Part shown: positions 47,358 through 60,109 of the stretch, piece after piece | How positions within the stretch are numbered: the stretch's first letter is position 1 | Layout of the letters: each line of letters starts with the position of its first letter | DNA from: Pagrus major | Taxonomy: Eukaryota > Chordata > Actinopteri > Spariformes > Sparidae | Direction: 5' to 3' | DNA length: 64,000 nt | Assembly (NCBI RefSeq): GCF_040436345.1 | Contig: NC_133221.1 | Location: 18,969,165 to 19,033,164, forward strand | Program-made: the position numbers and the translations under genes | The notes under the pieces: generated by a model | Databases searched by the model: none | What the model was told of the DNA's origin: nothing | Seen by the model: only the letters and a program-made list of their open reading frames with translations

Positions 47358-50300
47358 ATGGCGAAGGAAAATGAGGACTGGGGGAAGCCTGTGGAGAGGA
47401 GAGGGGTGAGTTAATGCCAATTCTGATCATCACATCTATGTTTGTTTTGTCTGTAAATAGTGTAAGCATGATGTTGTGTTGTAAAAAGAGGTTTCACATG
47501 ATGTCCCCCGACAGAGATTAACTATGGTCCTGGCATTGGCGACGCTCATATCTGCGTTTGGTTCATCGTTCCAGTATGGATATAATGTTGCTGTGATCAA
47601 CTCTCCATCAACGGTAACCAAACCAAAAATATTCAAAGTAACTTCACAGTGATATAAAGGTTGTTGTCACTTATATGATGATGTGTTTCTCTCTCTTTAG
47701 TTCATGAAGCAGTTCTATAACACCACCTACCTGGAGCGTTATGGCAGCCCGATGGAGAACAACCTCCTCACTCTGCTGTGGTCTCTCTCTGTGTCCATGT
47801 ACCCGCTCGGAGGCTTCTTCGGCTCTCTGATGGTGGCCCCTCTGGTCAACAAACTAGGGAGGTAATGTTACACATTAAGCGCCATCTGAGAGTGGATATA
47901 TCACACTAAAAAGTGTAGACTTGTTTGACTGATGTGACTCTGCTACAGGAAGGGCACCCTCCTCTTCAACAATATCTTCTCCATCGTCCCCGCGGTGATG
48001 ATGGGTGTCAGTGAGATCGCAGAGTCCTATGAGATCATCATCGTGGCCAGGTTCATAGTGGGAATTTGTGCAGGTCAGATACGTTCAACTGGTCATGTTA
48101 TCAAGGTTGTATGCATGAACATTTCATGTCCAGATTATCCTGGAAAGTCACGCTGTTATCGCGATTATCATCAAAATATTTTTAAAACTCTTAAAGAGGA
48201 ATTCTGGTATTTTTAAACCTGGGCCCTTTATTCACATGTTTTGGTGTGTAAATACTTCAAAAGTACCAAAAGATTTGGATTTGTTCCAGTTGATCACCTC
48301 AACGTTATCCTTTAGGGCACCTTTGACCTTCAAAGTTATGTCTACCAATGTCTACCTGATTTTGACAATCTAAATGACGCAACAACTGTAATGAATCACC
48401 TTGAATGAGACTTGTGTTCCTCGTTACAAAAATGATCTTACTCTTTAACAAAAAGCTCCATCTCCATCTTCATCTTGGAATTGTCTTTGTAATGTTGTCA
48501 GACACTTAAGATAACCTCAGCCTGTCAGGGGCAAATCAAGCATTTTTAGTGCAAGGCCAAGGACTTCAAAAACGTTGTGATGTCACAACTATACAGTCTC
48601 CGCCCTCAGCCATGCCCCAAGTACGGCTGTGGTTGCAAAAACACCTTCAGAGGTGATACAGAGTGGGCTGAGAGCTGACAAATCAGAGCACACTGGGCAT
48701 CTCGGGAGGAGGGCCTTAAAGACACGGGCACTAAAACAGAGCGTTCAGACAGAGGGAGAACAGAGGCGCTGCAGCAATGTGCAATATGAGAAAAATAATG
48801 TTTTTCAAACATAGAAGCACAAAAACATTTTGTAGTAGACACCCAAAATAAAAGTATGAACCTGAAAATGAGCATAGTATGGGGCCTTCAAGACACTTGT
48901 GAGGATATTCATTATTGATTATCATGATAAAGGAAATCCACTGTGATTAACTTATCATGAGTGTTTTTTTCTTGTCTGCAGGTCTTTCATCCAACGTGGT
49001 ACCCATGTATCTGGGAGAACTCTCTCCAAAAAACCTGAGGGGAGCCCTCGGCATCATACCACAGCTCTTCATCACCATTGGCATCCTCTGTGCACAAGTG
49101 CTGGGCATCAGAAACATCCTGGGCAACAGCACAGGTAAAATACTCATTGATTAGATGATAAAGCACATAATGACAGCCGATTACTTGTATAAAGTCTCTG
49201 TTCGCTCTGTGTCCAGGTTGGCCCCTCATGCTGGGTCTGACTGGGATTCCTGCCGTGATAGAGCTCCTGCTGCTGCCCTTCTTCCCAGAGAGCCCCAGGT
49301 ACATGCTCATCCAGAAAGGAGATGAAAAGACAGCGAAGAAAGGTGAGAAAACACTAGAACTGCCTCAAAAACTAGCAACGGAAGCTGTAAATTATGGAAG
49401 TCTGAATGCTCTGTCACCCTCAGCGCTTCAGCGACTGCGTGGCTGCGAGGATGTGGATGAAGAGCTGTCAGAGATGCGTCTGGAGGACCAGTCGGAGAGG
49501 GCCGAGGGCCGTCTGTCTGTGCTCAGCCTGCTGTCCCAGCGCTCCCTTCGCTGGCAGCTGGTCTCCATCATCATCATGAACATGGGCCAGCAGCTGTCGG
49601 GGGTCAACGCGGTGAGCCATGCCGTTGTCCTTGTCCTTGTCCTTGTCCCTGACCCACTGATGCCCACACTGACTCTGTCTCAGATATAACACAGATCAAT
49701 GTGCAACTTCATTCTGCCATTTATAACCACAGTATACATTCTCGGCTAATTATTTTATGGCATTTCTCTCTCCCTCCTCAGATCTACTACTATGCAGACA
49801 GCATCTATGCCACTGCAGGAGTGAAGGAGAATGATATCCAGTACGTCACTGTGGGAACAGGTGCAGTGAATGTCTTCATGACCATAGCTGCTGTAGGTAT
49901 CCTGTTAACAAGTAAACCTTAGAGGGGAGGAGCTGAAATCTACCATCTGGTGTTTGATCACATCAGCGGGAGACAAATGTTCTGAACAGTGAATTTGTTT
50001 TCACCAGGTCTTCATCGTGGAGGCCTCAGGGCGACGGCTGCTCCTCCTCTGCGGTTTTGGGATCTGCTGTGCAGCCTGTGTGCTGCTCACTGTCGCTCTC
50101 AACTTCCAGGTACCATGTGAAAGCATCATTGTGGTTCACAGCCTCAACACGTGACTCTGCTGCCCTCGAGTGGCTCAGCTTCCAAATAAGCCGGCAGATT
50201 TATTTCAGAGTTTCTCAACCTTGAGGTCAGGAGATTTATTGTGGAGACTGAGTCATACAGGGTTTCAGGACAGATTTATTATATGTGTTAATTTTCAAGA

Positions 50301-53300
50301 ACAGATTACTAACAGATCGATTGCTCTGGCTCTGTAGTCCAGCATATTATATTTGAAATGAAACAATGACTTAGAGATCGAAGTGCCGACATTTACCTGT
50401 AATTTGAGGAAGATTACATCCACATCAAGTGAACTGTGTTGGTAGATTTGTAGCCTTTTGCAGACATAATCCTACAATTGTAACAGACCAATATGTAAAG
50501 TACAAATTAAAATAGTTATATTAAGTCATCATATTAGACATATGGTTGAAAGTCAGCAACCCAGACATCAGTAGACACTTGTATTTTCCCTGGTGATGTT
50601 CCACCTTTACATCGTGCCTGTTTTCTTTGCGAGTCCTCAAACCAACTCCCTTCAAGGTCTGTCACCTTGATGGTCGAGAACATTTTACGATTTGGCCATA
50701 AAAGTTTAACGGTGGCAGAGAAAGACCGAAGCACAGAAACACACAGGAGACCTCACGAAAACCCTTAAATTTAAGGCTGGTAGCAGTCAAGGAACCTAAA
50801 AAAGGAGGAAACTAACATCACTGAATCTTGCTTTGGTGCCAGACTGTTGTGACAGCTGTATTAAAGTCTATGGGAGGTGCATTGAGACTTCTGATGAAGA
50901 AATGCCTCCCGAAAATAAAAGAACACACTTCAGAGGGTAGGTTAATGACTGATTTTGGGACAGACCGGCGCCGTTTGGTCACAACATTATCAGCCCTGAA
51001 AAGAAATCAGTGGTTGACCTACTCTCTAAATTACTTCTTGCATTTTCTCCACGCATCTACCATTGACTTCAATACAGCTGACACCACATTCTGGTGCCAA
51101 AGCAAGATTCAGTGACATAATGACCCTTCCCTCTTTTTGAGGGTACATGTTGCAGTCAGGAACCAAAAACTAAGATCTTTAAAACAGAAGGTGAGCCAAG
51201 AGGTAAAGATCTAATATACTCCCACAGGCTGATGAACTGATTGAACAAGGAGAGTGCTGATTGCAGGCAGCTGATCCACCAGAGGGACCTCTGCTGGATC
51301 TGGAGGATAGCACAGGAGTTAGTACCAGCAAGCATGAATAAAACTATCTACCAGTGTGACGTAAAAGAAAAATATATAATCTTATGTAAATTTTCTGTGC
51401 TTTGATCAAGTCTTTTTTTAAATGGGTGTGTGTTATGGCTCAGTAACACAGGGTGTGGACTCAGAAACAGGACTCACAGGAAGAACCTGTCAAGTAAATC
51501 CCCAGTTTACAAGGCAGGAGGTCAGTAACATGCAATGAAGCAGGACAGGCAACCAAATCCAAAGAGGCGGAAGAAAATAATTGAAAACCCAAAAGGCAGG
51601 CACCATAACAGGACATGAAACGTATAGAGACAACCGCAGAGCACCAGCATGACTGATGCTGTGTTAAGTCAGATGGATGGTAAAGACAGGAGAGATTTTC
51701 ATGTTCATGTCATCCATAATTACAGAGTTGGTCGTATGAGGGTTGAAGAAATACTGTCTAGTGACAAAACAACATCATACCTTTTAAATTTGGGCTTCGT
51801 GATACTGAATAACAGGTCATTATATTTGTTTGGTTTTAAGTGCCAAGTCGAGTTTTTTTTTCAAGTAAAGTTAATTAACAGTGTACTCAAAGCCTCTTCT
51901 GTGGTAGTTCCCCTACAAAAGGTTTGTCCAGGACTATGAAAGTGTGCCATGAACGTAAAGCAAGAGGGCAACCCCCCCCCTTCCGGCCCCCTTGGTCGGA
52001 CCATTCCCATCTTTGAACCTGACCTTCATTTTGATCTCAACTACACACCTGTAAAGTTTCTGCCGCTTGCAGGGTTGTGTTGTGCACTATTACGCTGACA
52101 AAATCTTTCCACAGACACACAGACACTTGGTAAAGTACTCAAAACTGCTTCTGTGGTAGATCCAGCTACAAAAAATGTCACTAGGACCACATTTTACCAC
52201 TCGAAAGGTGAAATAAGCCCTATGTCTTTTCCTGAACACTCTTCCTTGACCTCGATGGAAAACATCATACGGTCAAGGAAAGATGTGAAGGGGAATTCAT
52301 AATGACTTAGGAAAAGATGACCACAGTGCTAAGATAATCTAGCGGCACTTACACTAGGGCTGCAAGAAATTGTAGTACGGCATTATCTCCTTTTCCTTTC
52401 TAGGGTATTTCACTCAGTCAGTATGTTCCTTAGCATTACAGACTATTCGACTGCAGCCAGAGGGGGATTGGCAGGATCTGAGATGACAGAAGAGGTTAGT
52501 GAATGACAATCTGGCTTGAGAAAAAAAGTGCAAAAAAAAGATTAGAAATGAGCTGTCACCATGGCAGAGAGAACCATCCATTTATATCTGAGAGTCAGCA
52601 CTTTAACCTCATGGTCACTGTTTCGTTAAATTCCAGTGTGATGGAGCATGAAGTCAAAGCAGCAGCAATACAATTTACTACTGTAATGTTTATATAGCAT
52701 ACATTTAGAGCTTGGTCTGGAAAATAAAATGCTGACTTGACATGTCTGTTCGCTGGGGTCATGAGAACTTTGAGACATAAACACATACTCACAAAACGTA
52801 TGAGAAACACCAGCCATTAGACAGAACCACAAAGACAGTGCTGCCCCCATTTAACCCTGTAATCTCACCTGCATCCAACACCGTCACACAGGCATCAGTT
52901 CAGAGCAAAGGCACGATTTAAAGGGAAAAAAGTGAAGAAAAGCATCAGTTCGACCGGTTAATGATAACAACAGCTTCTGGTTTGTGTTGACAGGAGAGCG
53001 TGACATGGATGCCCTACGTCAGCATCGCCTGTGTCATCATCTACGTCATAGGGCATGCCATAGGACCCAGTGAGTCTGCCCCCGCCAGTGGTTATTTACA
53101 CACACACTGATTACAACAAGGGTGCTCCATTAGCTGAAGTGTTGTTTGGATGTGAGCAGACATGTAATGATATATGTTGTAAATCTGAGACATGAGCATC
53201 CTGACTGTGACCCTAAAGACTGATGATGTGTCTCCAGTGTTTTGTTTGTGGTTGACCACATCTGTGGGATCTCTCTAGGTCCCATTCCTTATGTGGTGAC

Positions 53301-55028
53301 CACTGAGATGTTCAGGCAGTCGGCCAGGCCCGCCGCCTTCATGGTCGCAGGCTCCGTCCACTGGCTCTCCAACTTCACTGTTGGCCTCATCTTCCCCTTC
53401 CTAGAGGTCAGTTACACAATTTCTAAGAACTCTTACATTGGGGGAAATGAAAGTTTATTATTTTGAATTGTAATTAGTTACAGATGTTTTGAAGTGTAAA
53501 CATCAGCTTCAAGTCCCATCCTGAGTGTGATCTGATAATTTTATATTTTGAATCACTTTACTTCAGTTTTCAGTTTTGCAGACAAATATTTAATTCAAGG
53601 CAAAGCAAGGGGATTTCTCATCTCTGTCAGCACTAAGTTTAAGATTAAGATTAAGATTAAGATTGTCTTTATTTATCCCACAACGGGTAAATTCACATGT
53701 TACAACGGCTCGAGGTGCAACAGTACAAGTAAGAATCAGAAAAGAAATATTAAATAGAAAATAAATAGAAAAACACAAGATATTTACAAAACAGACAAGA
53801 TATTTACAAAAAACAATAAGATATTTACAAAAGCAAACAAGTGGGTGGAAAGTGACTGTTCATGTTGTGCTTGAGTTGAACAGTCTGATGGCTGTGGGGA
53901 TGAATGATCTGCGGTAGCACTCCTTCTTACTGGCTGTAGCTTCATATTTGATAGACAGACATGAGAGTGGTATCAATCCTTCCTTCTATCTCTGAGCACA
54001 TTTTCCAAAATGGCTAACTACTTCTGAAGGGTCAGATGACAAGAAGTAAATAGAAAATACTGAATGGTCAGTGCAAAATAAGTCATTTTCATTGACAAAC
54101 TAGATATACTTTTCATAGCCTTCAGACAAACTAATCCTACTTAGACAGCATGTAATTTGAAATGAAACTCAACAAGCAATTTTAAAATCTACATATTACA
54201 AAGATTGAGAGTTATTTTGAAGTGCTCTATTCCTACTGCACTCAAAGATGTGTTTTGCTTTTTGATGCTGCACTTGACTGTTTGACCTTCAATGAGCAGA
54301 ATGTGTAGACTGTATACACTAAAGGCTGCTTCCACAGCCATCCGCTGAAGGAGGAGTAAGCAACAGAGAACTGAATTGTGATTTTTTAATTTTTAATTGA
54401 AATTTCCCAAAATAATTATACTTTTTAAACCACATCAGACATAAAGTCTTACTTCTTCTTACTTGGAGGGAGTCTTTAAGAATAGTTTATTCCCAAATCA
54501 TCTTTCTTCCATCAGAGGAGGCATTGCTCAGGACTTGGTGTTGTAATCTTAGATATAAACATTATGCTTGACTCATGTTTACTTCCTCTCAAGTTATAAT
54601 CTACAAACCAAAAAGCAAACAAGGGAGGAATTTGTTTGAATAACAGGAACTAAAAGAAGAGCTTTCCAACGAAAGTACCGTGCAAATCACACTTCCCCTC
54701 ACCTTTTCTGCAGTTTAAATCCAACCAACCTTTTCTGAAATATTTGCAACATTTCATCTTGAGGACACACTGATCATATTTCCTCTCCCTCGTCTCCCTC
54801 CAGGCAGGTCTGGGCTCCTACAGCTTCATCATCTTTTCTGTCATCTGCCTGGTCACACTGATCTACATCTGGCTGGTGGTCCCAGAGACCAAGAGCAAAA
54901 CCTTTCTGGAGATCAGCCAGATGTTCGCCCAAAGGAACAAAGTGGAGATCAAACTGGGCGATGGAGATCTGCCGTTGAAAGAGAGCAAAGAGAGCCTGGA
55001 GGATGCACTGAGGGTCACAGCCTTCTGA
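47358..55028 (+). CDS. slc2a5: GLUT5-type facilitative sugar transporter (SLC2A5/SLC2A7 class), complete coding region
   Basis: This is a class II GLUT, a 12-helix uniporter; GLUT5 carries fructose. Twelve coding exons join in phase: 47358-47405, 47515-47613, 47701-47861, 47949-48073, 48982-49134, 49217-49342, 49424-49611, 49782-49892, 50008-50109, 52994-53069, 53279-53406, 54804-55028. They give 513 residues. Family motifs are all present: [10 protein letters not shown] in helix 1, an NTT glycosylation site in the first outer loop, [30 protein letters not shown] and PETKSKTF. Gln172 (in [10 protein letters not shown]) and His392 (in VIGHAIGP) match the GLUT5 residues linked to fructose binding. 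The start [11 protein letters not shown] leads in phase into [11 protein letters not shown], the usual beginning of the transporter body. The gene converges on ca6, with 443 bases between stop codons. Human has SLC2A5 and SLC2A7 here; I see only one gene, so it could be a co-orthologue of both. Confidence 0.92.
48190..48895. repeat. Dispersed DNA-transposon-like repeat in slc2a5 intron 4
   Basis: It starts AAGAGGAATTCTGGTATTTT and ends with AAGTATGAACCTGAAAATGA followed by GCATAGTATGGGGCCTT. The inner part ACTAAAACAGAGCGTTCAGA is a hallmark of an abundant fish repeat from memory. It fills most of the intron. Confidence 0.7.
50819..51114. mobile_element. MITE with long inverted ends and ACAT target duplication
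   Basis: The left end CACTGAATCTTGCTTTGGTG and the right end, read inverted (CACTGAATCTTGCTTTGGCA), agree at 18 of 20 positions. The similarity continues inward (GACAGCTGTATTAAAGTCTA against GTCAGCTGTATTGAAGTCAA). ACAT at 50815-50818 is repeated at 51115-51118. The element is 296 bases, has no coding frame and sits in slc2a5 intron 9. Confidence 0.75.
51880..52190. repeat. Direct repeat of a unit of about 55 bases in slc2a5 intron 9
   Basis: GTACTCAAAGCCTCTTCTGT then GGTAGTTCCCCTACAAAA at about 51882-51920 recurs as GTACTCAAAACTGCTTCTGT then GGTAGATCCAGCTACAAAA at about 52136-52174. A C9 tract and CTTCCGGCCCCCTTGGTCG lie between them. Confidence 0.6.
53637..53935. repeat. LINE-like 3' fragment with (TTAAGA)4
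   Basis: Four TTAAGA units (53639-53664) lead into TCTTTATTTATCCCACAACG and GGTAAATTCACATGTTACA. The end is GTTGAACAGTCTGATGGCTG then GAATGATCTGCGGTAGCACT. These words are typical of a fish LINE tail from memory. It lies in slc2a5 intron 11. Confidence 0.65.
53935..54000. repeat. Short repeat family C, copy 1
   Basis: GGCTGTAGCTTCATATTTGA and GACATGAGAGTGGTATCAAT match words in the copies at 60825 and 62200. Confidence 0.55.
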
Positions 55029-55471
55029 AGACAAATGGGAGCATTCAGAGGAGAGGAAGTCTCCGCTCTGGGGGGTATTGAAATGGACTGGAAAGGTTTT
55101 AATTTAGCCTCTCTTTTTATTATACAAGCAATTCTTACACAATCTCTTTATGTATTGTTTGTTTGTGGCAACTTTTGGTCTTTGTGTAATTTATTACTGC
55201 TTAAATATAGTGTGGAACTTGATGTGTGCAGTGTGTGAGGTGCTTGAGTCATGAAACAAACCAACAAGTCCCTTGTAAACCTTTATTAATAATGCAAATA
55301 TATGAATACAATACATGACAGAAGCATTAAGATGCAGTTTGCATTAAATATTGACTCACAGGTGCCCTGAAAGACATTTTATTCTTCATTACACATGCCA
55401 AACACATTTCAAATTCCCTCCATCATCAGTGACATTTTAAAGCTTGCGCTAACAGAAGCAGCTGAGCCTCT

Positions 55472-58400
55472 TCAGGAGCATCTGTACTGATTGTCCAGCT
55501 GCAAGCCTCCATACAGACCCAGTTTGGTGGTCCCCCAGCTGAACACATTTCCCACCGTGGTGCTGTTCCTCTCACATGACATCTGGTCGCGGATGTCTGC
55601 TGTGGTCAGGGGATAGTCCCACAGGTTGACATCAGTCATCTTCCCCACAAAGGCGTTCTCGTTAGTGATCCCCAGATATCCATCCTGGTCTCTGCCCACG
55701 ATGAACACTCCCCCAGGGCTGATAGTGTAACCGTTCTTCAGGTACCGCTGCTCCCCCACCATGCCATTGATCCACAGCTCGGCGCCCCCGGTGCTGGACG
55801 ACCAAGTGATGCAGTAGTTGGCCCAGTCGTGGGACCTGAAGTTGTGCGGCAGGTTGACGAACTCGTTGCCGATCCAGAGGTCCACCTCTCTTGCATCTCT
55901 CCTGATGGAGATCATCAGCTCATTGTCGTTGCCGTTGCCCGAGTAGGAGATGACAGTGCCGGCATCATCCATTTGAGGCAGGACGTGCATGCAGACGGTG
56001 AAGGAACTCAGGTCCATGGGATGGCTGAGGTGGGCCAAGGCATAACTACCGGAATTTTTGTCTTGGAAGTCAAGCACCAGCGGAAACAGGCCACGAGGTT
56101 CTAGGAAGACAAATAAAATAGAATCAGACTGGAGAGCCAGAAATGTCCATCTAGTGAGCACAAGTCATGGCTTGAGACAAAGGACTCACCATATTTGGTC
56201 GGCCTTGAGTTGCGTAGTCCACCTTAAGGCAATAATTAAGAAAGAGAGTAATTATGGGCATTTTCATTTCACATCCAGCCATTTTTAACAGAGTCTATGA
56301 TTAAGAGCTCACCCACCTGAATGAATGTGCTTTCCAAGAGACGTTATCAGACCCTCGATCTTCAGGAGCCTGGACTCGATTTCATCCTGCCGACAAAATG
56401 CTGAAAAGACAAAAGGTGAATATAAAAAAAGAGCAAGGATTAGACTCGGTCATGCTCGGTCATGCCCCAGCTCAATTCTGAGGAATAAATGATATTGCCC
56501 TATTGTGTAATCACAATGTCACAACAAGTTACACACTTCCTTTCCCAAGGCGTGGCAGGAAAGAAGACTCCACCACACGGTCGTTGAGAGGCTGGGCAAT
56601 GCGGTAGTCGTTCCACAGGGTCTTGTTGTCAATGTCCATCAGAGTGCTCTCCAGCTTCCTGATCTGAGCACCACAGACAAGAAGAAAAAAACACATAATA
56701 CTCAAAATAAGCTGGTTTCCTTAAAATGGTGACAGTCACATCCCATAAATGACATCCGTAACATGACAAATTAAAGGCTGTCCTATCTGCTGTACCTGGT
56801 TGTGTGAGAGAGTGATGGGTGTATCAAACACAGTCCAGAGGATGCTCTCGTAGCAGGGCGGAGTGGTGAGGGAGCCCTGGTATCTGAAGAAATGGTTGAG
56901 GTTCTCGGGGAGCATGGAGCGCACATCGATGTGCGATATGTTCATGGACTGACCTGTGAGGATCAAAGAAAAATCAATCATGTTCGGCTCGAACACAAAA
57001 CTCAAGGACGACTCATCTTTTTGTGCAGTTACTCACCTGCATACTTGATTTTGTCCAGGTTGGAGATGAAATCACTGTAATAGGTGTTCTCAAAATGTCC
57101 ATCCTGAAAGTAAACCAAAGCTGTGTTAAAATTAAAGCTCGAAGGTTCAGTCAAAACAGAAGAAAGGGATGATGGCCAGAACTACAAAAATAAGACCCAA
57201 ATGTAATGTGTGAGTGAATACAAATATTTTCTGATTGTTTCGAGGTAGTTACAGCTGAAGTGCAGGTTTCATTCTGTCCCCTGCCTTCCTCTCTGCTCTG
57301 TGTGTGTGTGTATATATATAGCTCAGCCCCGCTCTCGGTCACACAGACCTGCAGCTCTTTATGCCAGACCGAGAGCAGAGGAGAGAAACGGAGACAGCAA
57401 TGTAACCTGGCCATGTTTTATAGAGTCATGACTGCTACTGGCTGAGGGCTACACTCCACTGCCCAGAGGTTGAAGCCCAGAAACTTCCCAAACAGACAAA
57501 AACATGCAGAAGGCTGGTTGTCTGAGGATACAGAAACTGCTACATACTACTGGTGGGTGATAAGTGATGGTTGAGAACATTGTACACTGACAAATCCTGC
57601 ATAGTTTACCTTTAAACCGCTACAGCAACAAATCAGTTGCTACTTAATGAGTTTGTCCACTAACTCTCAGCCAGTATGTACTGAGTGTACTGCTATTGTG
57701 GTGAATGCCAGCAGTGGCGTTGCTGCAGCAATGACCTCTCCCAGCTAAGAGCCAGACTGGCTGCCTGAGATCCAGAGCATTACTCTGGAAACAAGCACTT
57801 ATTCATTATGTCTTCATTTAAATGAACTCTCAATGGAGCCTTTCAACTCAGCAGGATGACCAAGGAACAAAATATCAAACACTTCAAAGGGGCATTGGGT
57901 AATTTCACAACAAAGACTATTTTTTGGTTAACTTCCTATTACAGCATTGATGGTCATGTATCAGAAATAGTGTTGGCAACCTGTGTAGATCTTGGACAGA
58001 GGAGGAGAACATAGAGGACAGTGAACAAAAGTGTGTGTGGCTTACGTACATCGTAGAAAAAGGCGAGCACTGCCAGCCCATCTGGTTTATCTCTGGCTTC
58101 AGTGAAGCTCTTGTACTTGTCAGAGTTGTAATGGACAACATGGAGCTGGAAAACAAGGTGGAAATGCAGAACAGGTTAGGTGCCAAAGTATGCCCAATGA
58201 CTGGCTTTTCAAATGGAAAAGAGGCAGATCATCAGACATTACAGAACACTTTAAAGTTTAAAGTTCAAATCTTAAATTCATCAGAACAAGCAATGTAAGA
58301 GTGACTTATAGGCAGTAAGAGGTATATTATCAGGGAAATATTCAGAAGAAAAGAAGGGCCTCTGTCAAATACATTTACATGTAGGCGGGTATGAAATTGA

Positions 58401-60102
58401 AGAAAGAAGAAGGGCGAGGATCAGTTTTCAAATTAAAAGCTGTCGGCTCTTCTGGTTTCCATACTGATGCAATCCCAGCCCGACATACTTTAGCGATCTC
58501 TTATGGTACTTCATTGTTCTACACTGTGGGAGTGAACCGAGGCAGTGTAATCAACTAATGCAGTGCTGAAACTTATTTTTGCCAAAGCATCCAACGGCTG
58601 CAATGGCTTTCATGTAAAGAGGATGTTTGTGTGTCACAGTTAGTGTCCACCCTGTCTCGCTTCCTCAAGCCTAACATCAATGTTGAATTTGTTAAAGTCG
58701 GTCTTTTTTGAGCCAACCTCTGCCATGTAGCGGATGCCATCTATGGTGTGCTCTGCTCCGCTGGCCTCCAGGTCCCAGCCACCCCAGTGCAGGTGCATCT
58801 GGACAGCTGTGTATTTTCCCGGGAGGCCCTCGGTGATCACCATAGAAGGGGGCAGGTCAATTTGAACTGGTGGAAACATAAAACATATTTAGATATTAAA
58901 GTTTTTTATTTATTCAAAACAAATAGCTGCAGGTTCCTCTTTTGCACTTGCTTTCTAGTTTTTCTATATGCAAAATAACAAATGACAGACTATTGAGACT
59001 TGTTTTAGGTAGTGAACATATCATTAACATATCATTATCACTGATGAGATTTAAATGCAGTGCAGACTTTTCATATCAAATCAATACCATGCAACAACAC
59101 TGCTCTGGGGAAATTGTGCATACTTGATGTTGTAATGGATTTCACAACTCTGGAAAGTTTCAAGAATGCACTGTTTTTATTGTCAACCACAAAAGAATCG
59201 ATTAAGAGTGACATCATCAGAACCTAGAGATGCTTCAGCAGTGGGTTAATAAGCCTAGTGAGTAATTTACACACTTTCTCCCAGCTGGATTCTCTTACCG
59301 GAGTGCCCGTTGTTGGACATGAGGAAATTCCCTCTCTGAGCATCATAACCAGTCAGCTCCAGCTGCAACATGTCCGGGTTGTGTCTCACGTTGCGCCGCT
59401 GGATGTCAATCGGGGACTGCTTCTTGCCGCCACATGCGGGGTACTTGGTCGGCCAGTGCATCTGGTCCAAAGCTCCCTCTGTGGGAAGAAGATCAAGGAC
59501 CGAAAACTATTGACACATTGTAAAAATCACCCACACCCACTTGTCCCCCTTGTTTGTGGAGTATTAAAACCAGGCACACGTTGTTGGCTTTACTGGCACG
59601 CACAGGACTTGCTCAACTGGATATTGTAGCAGCTGATATGTGTTTACCTATAGTACTAATCACCATATTATGATCTACTACACGCATTAGTTTCTCTGTC
59701 CTGGTCAGCTCCAGGTGTAACCACAGTCAGGTCATGCGAGGTATTTGGCCAACGCAGCGCGCGCCACCAAGGACAAACTAGCTGCCAAATTCCTCGGGTG
59801 AATGTCGAATAACTTTATTAATAGCGTGATAATACTGACACAACTTGAGAAAAAAGCTTTAAATGTGCAGCTTTTTTGTCTTACACCAAAACAAACTTGC
59901 ACTGGTAAGACCGGGGCGCACGTTTTACGCATAAAAAAAGCTTCAAATCCGGCACGAATTACGCATAAAAGTTGGCTGTTTTTCCTTAGTTCTTCAATCA
60001 AAAAAGCCTACCTGTGTATGTCCAGTGTATTCCATCATGAGGAATCCCAGCACTGACAACACAGACCAAAACAGCGGACACAAACGCAGAGAAAAACTCC
60101 AT
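55472..60102 (-). CDS. ca6: Secreted carbonic anhydrase VI fused to a C-terminal pentraxin domain, complete coding region
   Basis: The enzyme hydrates CO2 to bicarbonate and is secreted. Ten minus-strand exons join in phase: 60102-60012, 59478-59299, 58866-58718, 58145-58050, 57103-57037, 56953-56796, 56663-56537, 56400-56317, 56222-56190, 56100-55472. They encode 537 residues. Residues 1-18 look like a signal peptide. The catalytic set is intact: zinc ligands His115, His117 and His142, proton shuttle His89, Glu129 and Thr224 (SLTTPP). Cys46 and Cys228 match the CA VI disulfide. NIS at 199 and NKT near 260 are glycosylation sites. Residues 290-317 form an amphipathic segment like the CA VI C-terminal helix. 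Residues 329-537 are a pentraxin domain, with Cys365/Cys425 and calcium-type residues Asp387, Asn388 and Asp466-Gln467-Asp468. The pentraxin signature has Asn423 in place of the usual His. A minus-strand AATAAA at 55282-55287 is a likely poly(A) signal. Confidence 0.97.
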
Positions 60103-60109
60103 CGCTGCG

